Of a stretch of DNA of 39,450 bases, positions 16,232 through 23,810 are shown piece after piece. A model generated the notes under the pieces. It was not told the DNA's origin and did no database searches. It worked only from the letters and a program-made list of their open reading frames with translations. Source of the stretch: Spirochaetaceae bacterium. GTDB taxonomy: Bacteria > Spirochaetota > Spirochaetia > Treponematales > Breznakiellaceae. Location: the NCBI GenBank assembly GCA_031281945.1, contig JAITER010000063.1, forward strand, positions 1 to 39,450, read 5' to 3'. The position numbers and the translations under genes were made by a program. Every line of letters begins with the position of its first letter. Positions within the stretch are counted from its first letter, which is position 1.

Positions 16232-18295
16232 TTACTGTAAAGCAGGGTAGTTGTCCGCGCCCCATGTCCAAACATTGATAAAGTCCCAGCCCAGCGTGTT
16301 TTCATAGAAGCTCTGGGCCGGTTTGAAGGCTACATTTTCGCCGTCAACAGTGTTGGGACCAACAACTAAGGTTACCGGCGGTATGAGAACCATCGATGCG
16401 TTGGCGTAGTTGTCATCAAGTGCGCCGAGGCCGTAACCCTGTGACACGCTGCCCAAATCGCCCGCAACGCGGTGGATCATATACGGCGAGAGGCTGGCGT
16501 CCACTGAGGAACCGGTAATCACCGGATTCAGCGCTACGGAGTGTGTAATGAGCGCATCTTTGGTTGAAGATACGTCGGTGTAGTAGTTCACACCGGCGAT
16601 GCCGCCGCCAGCCGCGCCCGGATTGATTCCGTACTGCTCATAGGGCAGTGGATTGACGCCCGTCGTAACCGAAACGGCTCCGGTCGCGTAGGATGTCGCC
16701 ACGACGCTGCCTTGGGCGTTCGAGCCGACAAGGCCGCCCGCCCATGCGTACTGGCCGTCGCTTGTTGCGGTTACGCCGCCCCGCGCATAGCTATTCGCGA
16801 TGTTGGGGATTGATTGATCGCGGTTTACTGGAATCGAGCTGTACCCGGCGAGGCCGCCCGCATAGGGAAGGCCGCCCGAACCGCGGGTCGCTATCGCGCT
16901 CACGCTGCCGGTAGCATAACTGCTGGTGATGACGCTGCCATTGTAGGTTTCTGTAGCTGTAGCGTTCAAAATGTCGCGATAAGAGCGCCACGATGGATCA
17001 AAAACATAAACAGCATAACCGTAGTTGTACCCGACCAAGCCGCCCGCATAGGGATAGGGAGACTCGGCTATGACCGCGCCGGTGGCATAGCTGTGATCGA
17101 TAGAGCTGTTGCCATCCAACGTGCCGCCGGAATACCCGACGAGGCCGCCTGCATAGACCTGCCAGAGATCGTCTGAACTTCGGGTCGTCCCGCTGGCCGC
17201 TACATCGCCGGATGCGGAGGAATTGGTAACCCTGCTCTGCTGTATGTAGCCGGCCACGCCGCCCGCCGAGGTGTTGTACCCGCGTCCTTCGCCAGTAACG
17301 ACCGCATCGCTTACGGCATGGTCAATGGTAAGGTTAAGGCCGCGCCCGGCCACGCCGCCCACGTAGGCCTGTGTTTGCTGGCTTACACCATCCACCGCTG
17401 TGCTTGCGTCAATGGTCGCATTGACGATGGCGAGATTTTCCGCATACCCCGCTACGCCGCCTACCGCCAGCCAGTTGTCCGCAATCGGGGTTACTGTATA
17501 ATCAGGGTTGTAGGGCATATCCGCCTTTACGGTTATCTGGCTATTTACGGTTGCCGTGTCAAACTTGCCGCCCACAATGGAACCGGCGACGCCGCCCGCT
17601 TTCACGATGGGGTGGGCCAACACAGTAGATGTGCTGGTGTACAGCACATTCAGGCAAGCCTTTATGGTGATATTGCTGAAAGCTGTGTCCGGCTCTGCGG
17701 AACCGACTAGCTCACCCACATAAAAGTCGATGTCTTTCTCGGTGGTGGCGGTAACGTCAAACGTGCCGGTAATGGTAATCCCGTCAAAGCGTGTGCCTGT
17801 CGCCTGTCCGACAAGGCCGCCCACATACGGGGCGCTAGTCGGGCCGACGATGCCCGCCGTGATGTTCACCGTCAGGTTTGAGATGCCCCCGCCTGCCGTT
17901 TGCGCGAAGACGCCGACATAGTTGCCGCTGGCGTCAAAGCTCTCAACCGTGATGGTGCGCCCACCGCCGTTGAAGGTACCGGTAAAAGGCCCGCCAACGC
18001 GGTTTGGGTCGCCAATTGGGATCCAATCCGTCAGCGTCAAGTCTGCGGTAAGATTATAGTTGCCGTTGAGCGGATAGCCGGGATCGTTCCCGATAAGTTC
18101 CAGGTCGTCAACATTATCAATGTTGATCCCCACGATGTTGGCGCTTGACTGCGACGCCAGCAGAGCCGCATCCCCGCCGGCAAGACCGCCGGGGCCGTCT
18201 ACAGCTTCGCATGAAGCAAAGATCATGGCCGAAACCATAATCAAAGTTATGACGGATTTTCCAATCCGTCCAAATACGTTTGCGCTAGTACTCAT
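16232..18295 (-). CDS. GLUG-repeat surface lipoprotein (large paralogue)
   Basis: About 687 residues from the ATG at 18295 (AGGAGG, 7 bases upstream), giving the signal VITLIMVSAMIFASC. A second ATG at 18376, in frame and with its own AAGGAG, would add 27 charged residues (MAKDDEHERED) before the signal peptide. The mature part starts NIVGINIDNVDDLELIGNDP, then NGNYNLTADLTLTDWIPIG, matching the opening of the protein at 13157. About nine GLUG repeats follow, such as YVGGLVGQATGTRF, KAGGVAGSIVGGKF, YAGGLVGYNYGYAVYVF and WAGGLVGSNAQGSVVATSY. It ends FYENTLGWDFINVWTWG, shared with its paralogue. It is probably an outer-surface beta-solenoid protein, adhesive or host-interacting; function is inferred from the repeat only. 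Confidence 0.8.
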   Translation of the reverse strand: MSTSANVFGRIGKSVITLIMVSAMIFASCEAVDGPGGLAGGDAALLASQSSANIVGINIDNVDDLELIGNDPGYPLNGNYNLTADLTLTDWIPIGDPNRVGGPFTGTFNGGGRTITVESFDASGNYVGVFAQTAGGGISNLTVNITAGIVGPTSAPYVGGLVGQATGTRFDGITITGTFDVTATTEKDIDFYVGELVGSAEPDTAFSNITIKACLNVLYTSTSTVLAHPIVKAGGVAGSIVGGKFDTATVNSQITVKADMPYNPDYTVTPIADNWLAVGGVAGYAENLAIVNATIDASTAVDGVSQQTQAYVGGVAGRGLNLTIDHAVSDAVVTGEGRGYNTSAGGVAGYIQQSRVTNSSASGDVAASGTTRSSDDLWQVYAGGLVGYSGGTLDGNSSIDHSYATGAVIAESPYPYAGGLVGYNYGYAVYVFDPSWRSYRDILNATATETYNGSVITSSYATGSVSAIATRGSGGLPYAGGLAGYSSIPVNRDQSIPNIANSYARGGVTATSDGQYAWAGGLVGSNAQGSVVATSYATGAVSVTTGVNPLPYEQYGINPGAAGGGIAGVNYYTDVSSTKDALITHSVALNPVITGSSVDASLSPYMIHRVAGDLGSVSQGYGLGALDDNYANASMVLIPPVTLVVGPNTVDGENVAFKPAQSFYENTLGWDFINVWTWGADNYPALQ

Positions 18296-18368
18296 AAGAG
18301 CGCCTCCTAAAAAAAGTTTTGCGGATACACTCCTCCGCACGAGATCCTCTCGCTCATGTTCATCATCC

Positions 18369-18487
18369 TTAGCCATAAATTTTCTCCTTATTATGGTAAA
18401 GCCAGAAATACATCCACAGCAAAATGCCGCAGATACCGACAAAATGATTCGCCTTTCCCCACATTTTCACGAAGTATCGTTTATCAT
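18369..18487 (-). pseudogene. Possible tiny membrane-protein ORF with a frame break before the large GLUG gene
   Basis: A strong ribosome site (AAGGAGG, five bases before ATG 18487) leads into only six codons (MINDTS, then TGA). Two bases later a shifted frame reads MWGKANHFVGICGILLWMYF and ends KEKIYG at 18369, a single predicted membrane helix. The stop overlaps the alternative start (18376) of the GLUG gene. It could be a small membrane protein with a one-base indel, or a short regulatory leader peptide. Confidence 0.3.
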
Positions 18488-18562
18488 AAACGCCTCCTTG
18501 CAATCTATCGCTCAACAGCCGCCCGAAAGCCGCCGTTTTTGCCCGAATAATGCACCAGCCAT

Positions 18563-20698
18563 TTAATCTTCCCACTCTTCCCACTTATCCCAATTCGCAC
18601 TAGTAGCAGCATCCAAACTCACGCTCGCGCCCGCAGTCGCATCGCGGTATATCTTGTTGTCGGATTTCGCTATTGCATGGCCTTTTTTTTCATCTGTATC
18701 TGGTTCTGTAACCGTATTGGCCAACCCATTGTATTCAGTCTTGCCGTAGATAACGCCGCCGGTTTTGGTAAAGGCATTAACATAGAACAGTACCGCCCCG
18801 GCGTTGGTTGCCGCTTTGTTACCCTTTATCTCGCCGCCGGTCATAGCGAAGGCGCCTTGCGCGAGGCAGACACCGCCGCCTAGTTTCGCATCATTGCCCT
18901 CAATAACCGCCGTCCCTTCCATCGTAAAAGTCCCGCCATTGACATAAACACCGCCGCCATAGCCATTAGTTTTATATAGAACATGGTTATTATTAATACT
19001 CCCGCCTGACATGGTAAATATTCCTGCTGAATTGACTCCGCCTCCGCCGGAACTAGTCGCATCTGAGGTGCCGACTGTGTTATTGCTGATGGTTCCGCCA
19101 GTCATATCAAATGTGCCATCGGCACTGACAACTACGGCTCCTCCTTTTGCGGTTTTGTTGCTACTCACATTGGCATCAATCGTACCGCCGTTCATGGTGA
19201 ACTCACCTCCCGCCACAACCCGCACAGTGCCGACGACGGAACCCGAATTGGTATTCCCCGTTATCCTGCTTCCCGCTTCCATCGTCAGTTTGCCTGTTTT
19301 AGTAGTTACCGTATTCCCCACGATAACCAGTGCTTTATCGTTTCCACTATGTCCTTCAAGCGTAATGTTATTTCCTAAAATCAATTCCGGCACATCGTCC
19401 GCCGCGTTCCCATACACCGTAAACAACGTGTTTTTACCGTTCATTTTTATCGTAATATTGTCCTCGTAATTGTCCGTGCTCTCATCGCTTGTCAAACCCA
19501 GCAACGTAATCTTCAGATTCTTATTTTTGTTATCAGTCCCTGTATTACCGCCACCCGTTCCAATCGTCCACCCACTCGTTACCGTTATATTGTCATCCAG
19601 CACAACCGTATAACTCGTATCCGCCGTGCTGTTCGCCTTTATCCACGCAAACGCCTTCGTAATCAGGTTGGCGTCCGCCGTATTCTCTAAATCCATCTGG
19701 GCGCCATCTTCAATATCGCCCTCATACAGCCCCGCCGTCAGTTCCGCCTGCACCGACGCCGTACACACCGCCGTTACGCCGCCCGCTTCCGCTACCGCCT
19801 TAATCTCCGCCTTTCCTACGTCGAGCGCCGTCACCCGCCCCGTCTCATCTACGGGAAACAAAGCCGGCTTGCTCGAAACCCAGGACACCCCGCCGCTTGC
19901 GTTGGACGGGGTCAGCGCCGCCGTCAGTTGCACCGTCTGGCCGACCTCCAGTTTCAGTTTGTTATCCACCAGCGTAATCCCCGGCGCGGCCACACCCAGC
20001 GTAATCCCCGTCGCCTGCGTCCATTCTTCATCGCCGCCGGAACCGGCGCCCGCTATCGTGTACTCCGCCGCAAGCATACTGCTATTCGCAAGCCCGTCTT
20101 TCATCGCGATAGCTTTCACCGTCTTGGCCGCGTCGATAGTGATCACCGTCTCGCCGGGCGTATAGATCGCGCTCGCGGCGGTCGGCGCAGCTCCGTTCGT
20201 GGTGTAACGGACAACCGCCCCCCCCGTCGTCGAGCCAAGCGCAACCACCGTCCCGGAGGCGACCGCCCGCGCCGGGGGATTCGCCCAGGGCCGCGCAACC
20301 TTCCCCGGGGCGACAATTGTGTACTCCGCCGTTAGCATACTGCTGTTATTTATTCCGGCCTTCACCGCAATAGCCTTCACCGTCTTATCGCCGTTAATCT
20401 CTATCGGGCCGTCATAGCGTAACGTCGAACTTCTATCATTCGTTTCGTCCGCCGGGTCCGGATCTGTGCCGTCCGTTGTGTAGTAAATCACCGCGTCATC
20501 GGGCTTAGTGGTCAGCTTGACTTTCGTCCCCCCGTCAACCTCCCCCGCCGGAGGCATAGCCGACGGCCGCGCCGCTCTCGTATAAACATCCTGCATTTCG
20601 CCGCCTACATAGACTATATTATCTTCACACGCAAAGAACCCCGCGGCAAAAACCAAAGCCGCCGCGGTCAAACCAAACCGGTAACCCGTACTTTTCAT
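18563..20698 (-). CDS. Multi-domain surface lipoprotein: chitobiase-type domains, Big2, beta-helix repeats
   Basis: 711 residues. The ATG at 20698 has a strong ribosome site (GGAAGGAG). The signal ends VFAAGFFAC with the cysteine near residue 24. Two chitobiase/hexosaminidase C-terminal-type domains follow, recognised by VIYYTTDGTDPDP (about 70-82) and VVRYTTNGAAPTAAS (about 160-175), each ending MLTAEYTI or MLAAEYTI. A Big2 immunoglobulin-like domain follows at about 230-318 (VGQTVQLTAALTPSNAS, VSWVSSKPALF). From about 330 to 660 lies a repeated right-handed beta-helix segment with units such as FTMNGGTIDANVSSNK, FDMTGGTISNNTVG, FTMSGGSINNN and FAMTGGEIKGNKAA. These features are typical of spirochaete and other bacterial surface proteins; carbohydrate binding is plausible but not shown. 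It is the first gene of a four-gene minus-strand cluster and has a hairpin and a G14 tract upstream. Confidence 0.8.
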   Translation of the reverse strand: MKSTGYRFGLTAAALVFAAGFFACEDNIVYVGGEMQDVYTRAARPSAMPPAGEVDGGTKVKLTTKPDDAVIYYTTDGTDPDPADETNDRSSTLRYDGPIEINGDKTVKAIAVKAGINNSSMLTAEYTIVAPGKVARPWANPPARAVASGTVVALGSTTGGAVVRYTTNGAAPTAASAIYTPGETVITIDAAKTVKAIAMKDGLANSSMLAAEYTIAGAGSGGDEEWTQATGITLGVAAPGITLVDNKLKLEVGQTVQLTAALTPSNASGGVSWVSSKPALFPVDETGRVTALDVGKAEIKAVAEAGGVTAVCTASVQAELTAGLYEGDIEDGAQMDLENTADANLITKAFAWIKANSTADTSYTVVLDDNITVTSGWTIGTGGGNTGTDNKNKNLKITLLGLTSDESTDNYEDNITIKMNGKNTLFTVYGNAADDVPELILGNNITLEGHSGNDKALVIVGNTVTTKTGKLTMEAGSRITGNTNSGSVVGTVRVVAGGEFTMNGGTIDANVSSNKTAKGGAVVVSADGTFDMTGGTISNNTVGTSDATSSGGGGVNSAGIFTMSGGSINNNHVLYKTNGYGGGVYVNGGTFTMEGTAVIEGNDAKLGGGVCLAQGAFAMTGGEIKGNKAATNAGAVLFYVNAFTKTGGVIYGKTEYNGLANTVTEPDTDEKKGHAIAKSDNKIYRDATAGASVSLDAATSANWDKWEEWED

Positions 20699-20741
20699 AA
20701 AAAACTCCTTCCAAATAGAATTAAATTTAAAACCGTTGAAT

Positions 20742-20770
20742 CAGTTCCAAAACCTCAACTTTTGGAACTG
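20742..20770 (-). promoter_or_regulatory. Leader hairpin of the lipoprotein cluster
   Basis: CAGTTCCAAAA (20742-20752) and TTTTGGAACTG (20760-20770) form a perfect 11-bp stem with a 7-nt loop. On the minus strand it falls in the presumed 5' leader, about 30 bases upstream of the ribosome site of the 711-residue lipoprotein. The T run that would mark a terminator is absent, so a role in RNA stability, attenuation or protein binding is possible. Confidence 0.45.
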
Positions 20771-20945
20771 TCTCCATTAACTTTTCTTACAAAATCCCGC
20801 ATTCAGTTAAAAAGCGCGGGAGTCAAAATATGTTTGTTGTTTATAGCTTTTATATGCGGAGTCTTGGAAAGCGCATGGCCGCCGCGTATAAAAAAAGAAA
20901 AAACAGCCGCGAAAAATTATTAAGATATATCCGGTAGCGGGGGGA

Positions 20946-20959
20946 GGGGGGGGGGGGGG
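20946..20959. repeat. G14 homopolymer upstream of the surface lipoprotein cluster
   Basis: Fourteen G in a row on the plus strand, preceded by GGGGGGA, so nearly 21 bases of G with one interruption. It lies about 250 bp upstream of the first lipoprotein gene. On the minus strand, TATATC begins 9 bases past the tract and could serve as a -10 box, which would place the tract over the -35 and upstream region. Confidence 0.85.
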
Positions 20960-21231
20960 ATAACCTAACGCGCCAAATTTCCTGTAACGGGAGCTTTCCA
21001 AAAAACCGGCTGGTTTTGCGGCGCTGATTTTGAGGAAGCGGCGAAAAATTAGTTTTTCCAAAAAAAAGCCAAAATTGTTTTATAACGGGTGAGGTTTTAG
21101 GAAGATTCAGGGCGCGTTGTAGAGTGAAACTCCAAACTGCGGGCGTTTTTATGGCGCGGGCGTGTACAACGTCCCGTAATAGCCAGGCGGGGGTGATCCG
21201 CATAACTTTTCCTCCGGCTTTACGCGAGCCT

Positions 21232-21389
21232 GCGGCTTTGACGCCGCTTTCGGATTGACGCGGGTTAAACCCGCCGCATCCCAGACGACCCGGCTTATGG
21301 CCCGGCTTTTCGTTTACGAAAGTCCGGCCAATCACGGTTACGCGATAGCGGAGGAATACGCCCTAAGGCGGTCGCCTCCTTCCTCGTGA
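21232..21389. other. GC-rich cluster of stem-loops, candidate structured RNA
   Basis: Four consecutive inverted repeats lie within 160 bp: GCGGC/GCCGC (21232-21247), GCGGGTT/AACCCGC (21260-21274), GGCCCGG.../...TCCGGCC (21299-21329) and a branched one with TCAC/GTGA outside (21332-21389) and GAGGAA/TTCCTC inside. No open frame is convincing. It could be a non-coding RNA, a leader of either flanking gene, or a decayed element. I compared it by eye with RNase P RNA, tmRNA and SRP RNA and could not match it: ACCCGGCTTAT and GAAAGTCCGG, which look RNase P-like, occur in the wrong order. Confidence 0.3.
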
Positions 21390-21595
21390 GATGCTGACAA
21401 AAGTTATATCACAAAGTGAATAATATTTTAAGTCCCATTTTACATAAAAGAAAAAGACAAATGGCTGGGTTTTAGCTTCTGGCGCCGCAAGCGGCTGGCG
21501 GAGTTTTGAGCCTTGCGCCGCTGTAAGCAAGCAAAAAACACGATGCGTTGACAAAAGGCCGTAAAAATGATAGTTTAGCGGCGAAAAGTTATTTT

Positions 21596-21630
21596 GAGCT
21601 TATTCCAAACCCGGTTAGTTTTGCCAGGAT
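21596..21630 (+). repeat. Short dispersed repeat (GAGC-type hairpin)
   Basis: GAGCTTATTCCAAACCCGGT then TAGTTTTGCCAGG matches the repeat at 29446-29480 and, more loosely, 2642-2680. These share the AANCCGGTT core with the longer repeats but lack the GGAAGTTG part. It lies about 95 bp upstream of the efp start. Confidence 0.5.
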
Positions 21631-21721
21631 TTTGCGGTTTCGCAAGGTTGCTGTTCCAAGGCGTTAGGTTTTGGGACGGCCATTTGTTAATAAAAGCGGC
21701 GCGTTTTATTTAGGAGCGTTT

Positions 21722-22282
21722 ATGATTCGGGGCGTTGATATTGTTAAAGGCACTTGTTTATTGCAAAAAGGGCAGCCTTTTATTGTTGTAGAAAGAGAAT
21801 TTCACACGCCGGGCAAAGGCACGGCCATAGCTCGCGTTAAGATGAAGAGCATAAAAGACGGTTCCGTTCTTACGCTTACAATTCCTACGCAGCAAGAAGT
21901 TGAAGACGCCGATGTAGACGTTCGCAAATGCCAGTATCAGTATTCGGATAAAGAAACCTATCATTTTATGGACGGGGAAACTTACGAACAGTACGATGTG
22001 CCTGTTTCCAGCATGGAAGAAAAAAAATACTATTTGCAGGAAGGCGGGAATTATGAGCTTACTATTTGGGAAGGCGTTGTAATCGACATAAAAATCCCGT
22101 ACAAGGTGGTTTTTACAGTAGCCGAGAGTGAAAACTATGTAAAAGGCGACACTGTTTCCGGCGCGACCAAACCTATAACTACAGAAACCGGCCTTGTTGT
22201 GCGCGTTCCGCTGTTTATTAAACAAAACGAAAAAGTAATGGTGAACACCGAAACAAACGAATATGTAGAGCGCGTCAACTAA
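21722..22282 (+). CDS. efp: Translation elongation factor P
   Basis: 186 residues, the exact EF-P size. The ATG at 21722 follows TAGGAG with good spacing; the frame is open further up to 21671, but that extension has no homology to EF-P. The three beta-barrel domains are evident: the N-terminal KOW-like domain (residues 1-65) with the loop EFHTPGKGTA, where Lys32 is at the tip position modified in many bacteria, then the OB domains (YEQYDVPVSSMEEKKYYL; VTFT-like VVFTVAESENYVKGDTVSGATKP; ETGLVVRVPLFI). EF-P binds between the P and E sites of stalled ribosomes and promotes peptide bonds at polyproline. I do not see the EpmA/EpmB modification genes here. Confidence 0.93.
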   Translation: MIRGVDIVKGTCLLQKGQPFIVVEREFHTPGKGTAIARVKMKSIKDGSVLTLTIPTQQEVEDADVDVRKCQYQYSDKETYHFMDGETYEQYDVPVSSMEEKKYYLQEGGNYELTIWEGVVIDIKIPYKVVFTVAESENYVKGDTVSGATKPITTETGLVVRVPLFIKQNEKVMVNTETNEYVERVN

Positions 22283-22417
22283 AAATTCGGATTTTACTGG
22301 TTTAAAGCGTTTTTACAGTTAGGGCCTTGTTTTAAGCGTCCGCGAAAAGCGCAATAAAGGTTTTAGGCGAGTGGTTTTACGTCGTGTAGTTAAGTTCAAA
22401 ATTTTATTTTCGTAAAT

Positions 22418-22939
22418 ATGCTTCATATTTATTTTGGAGACGGCAAGGGGAAAACAACCGCCGCCGCCGGGTTATGCGTCCGTTACAGTTTTTACGGGCG
22501 GCCCGTCTTTTTTTGTCAATTTCTAAAAAGCGCTGTTAGCGGAGAGGCGGTTCAGCTTCAATTGGCCGGCGTAAAGATTTACCGTTGCGAAAAACATTTT
22601 CCTTTTACATTTAACATGGACGAGCGGCAGAGGCTGGAATGCGCCGTTTATGAGGAGCGTCTTTTTAAGGAGGCGGCGGAGGCCGCTGAAAAAAAAGCGC
22701 CGTGCCTTCTGGTTTTGGATGAGGTGATAGACGCGATTGAGGAAGGGCTTCTTGCGCCGGAGCCGGTTCTTTCTCTCGCGGAAAAAGCGGCTCGCGCACC
22801 GGACGGCTTGGAACTGGTTATGACCGGGCGCCGTCCGGGGGACGTTTTTGTTTCTCTCGCGGATTACATGACGGAATTCAAAAAGCGCAAACATCCTTAC
22901 GATAAAGGGACGGGCGCCCGCAAGGGAATAGAATTTTAG
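22418..22939 (+). CDS. cobO: Corrinoid adenosyltransferase, CobO/BtuR type
   Basis: 173 residues. The P-loop GDGKGKTTAAAG is at residues 7-18, followed by the family pattern PVFFCQFLKSA and further on CLLVLDEVIDAIEEGLL and LELVMTGRRPGD. CobO/BtuR enzymes transfer the adenosyl group of ATP to cob(I)alamin, giving adenosylcobalamin, in the cytoplasm. The C-terminus is shorter than E. coli BtuR but complete (LADYMTEFKKRKHPYDKGTGARKG includes the substrate-lid segment). It lies 135 bp after efp with no strong ribosome site. The importer at 2705-5488 could supply the corrinoid, but they are not linked in one operon. Confidence 0.88.
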   Translation: MLHIYFGDGKGKTTAAAGLCVRYSFYGRPVFFCQFLKSAVSGEAVQLQLAGVKIYRCEKHFPFTFNMDERQRLECAVYEERLFKEAAEAAEKKAPCLLVLDEVIDAIEEGLLAPEPVLSLAEKAARAPDGLELVMTGRRPGDVFVSLADYMTEFKKRKHPYDKGTGARKGIEF

Positions 22940-22954
22940 GGCGCGTTTTCCGCA

Positions 22955-23032
22955 ATAATTTGGCCGCTTTGCCGGGCAAAATAATTTGGCCGTTTTAGCG
23001 GCCAAAATAATTTGGCCGTTTTAGCGGCCAAA
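22955..23032 (+). repeat. Three tandem 26-bp units, each a hairpin
   Basis: Units 22981-23006 and 23007-23032 are identical; the unit at 22955-22980 is diverged. Each unit contains TTTGGCCG-TTTTAG-CGGCCAAA, an 8-bp stem with a 6-nt loop, and units are joined by ATAA. The array sits 15 bp after the cobO stop codon and 80 bp before the next gene, so it may slow or stop transcription or protect mRNA. Confidence 0.75.
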
Positions 23033-23111
23033 TTCTCAATCTCTTGCGCGCAAAGAGCGTTTTTATTTTTCTAAACTTGTTTTATTGTCTAAAAACGGAT
23101 AGGCTTTTGGC

Positions 23112-23714
23112 ATGGTGAAAGAATTTATAAAATACGACGCCGTGCGCAACAACGCTTTTAAACTGGCCGGGCGGATAGTGGGGGACGGTTTTTTCCCGGA
23201 CGTTATTTATGTTTCTTTGCGGGGCGGCGCGTATTTGGGCAACGTTATCAGCGAATATTTCAAAATTGTTGACAAAAGGAAGCGCCCCGTCTATTATGCG
23301 GCGGTCGTAGCCCGTTCTTACACTGGCGTGGCGCAAACCGAAAGCGTGAGGGTGGAAGGCTGGACGTATCCGCCAGAGCATCTGCGTTCAGGCGAGCGGG
23401 TTTTACTTATAGACGATATTTTTGATTCCGGCGAGACTATCAATTGTCTTGCGTCAATAATTTTGGAAAAAGGCATAACCAGGGAAGACTTAAAAATCGC
23501 CGTCCATGATTACAAATATTTTTACGACCGCGAAAAGCAATTGCCTGTACAGCCTGACTATTGGTGCCGCAAGCACGAACTTTCCGTAAAAGATGAACCT
23601 TCGTGGATACATTATTTAAGCCATGAACTTATAGGCCTTTCTCCAGAAGAATTGGAAGAGCATTATTTTAAGCAAGACGGCGGTTTACGCAAAGTTTTAG
23701 AGGGCAAGCTTTAA
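23112..23714 (+). CDS. Phosphoribosyltransferase-family protein
   Basis: 200 residues. The PRPP-binding signature VLLIDDIFDSGETI is at residues 97-110, with hydrophobic strand, acidic pair and glycine loop as in type I PRTases. The flexible loop region (YYAAVVARSYTGVAQTESVRV) and the early LRGGAYLGNVIS turn are also present. The closest overall resemblance is to xanthine-guanine or hypoxanthine-type enzymes, but the C-terminal 60 residues (YDREKQLPVQPDYWCRKHEL, then DEPSWIHYLSHELIGLSPEE) match archaeal and spirochaete proteins of unknown substrate more than true purine salvage enzymes. So only the fold is secure. The ATG at 23112 has a weak upstream AGG. It is flanked by the tandem hairpin array. 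Confidence 0.8.
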   Translation: MVKEFIKYDAVRNNAFKLAGRIVGDGFFPDVIYVSLRGGAYLGNVISEYFKIVDKRKRPVYYAAVVARSYTGVAQTESVRVEGWTYPPEHLRSGERVLLIDDIFDSGETINCLASIILEKGITREDLKIAVHDYKYFYDREKQLPVQPDYWCRKHELSVKDEPSWIHYLSHELIGLSPEELEEHYFKQDGGLRKVLEGKL

Positions 23715-23810
23715 TTTTGGCGTTTTTGTCTTTTAACCCGCGTTAATCTTTTAACGGCGGCGCGGCGGAGTAAAAAATGAAAAGATTCGCGTTTTTTCAA
23801 AAAATCCACA

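Larger units (their letters stand above)
20699..21721. other. 1-kb gene-poor region upstream of efp and the lipoprotein cluster
   Basis: The two flanking genes diverge here. The region contains a leader hairpin (20742-20770), a G14 tract (20946-20959), a GC-rich run of stem-loops (21232-21389), an AT-rich gap and a reduced dispersed repeat (21596-21630). A 161-codon open frame on the minus strand (20850-21335) reads through the hairpins and the poly-G tract and is low-complexity, so I do not accept it as a gene. Confidence 0.5.

Noticed and set aside
21280-21330. RNase P RNA gene
   Set aside because: CCCGGCTTAT and GAAAGTCCGG resemble its 3' and 5' conserved parts, but they are in the wrong order and only about 25 bp apart, and the inner conserved segments (such as AGTGCAACAGA) are absent.
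20850-21335. Minus-strand open frame of 161 codons (reading MIGRTFVNEKPGHKPG...) as a protein-coding gene
   Set aside because: It runs through the stem-loop cluster and the poly-G tract (giving a run of prolines), has a low-complexity basic composition and no ribosome site; the structure is better explained as non-coding.
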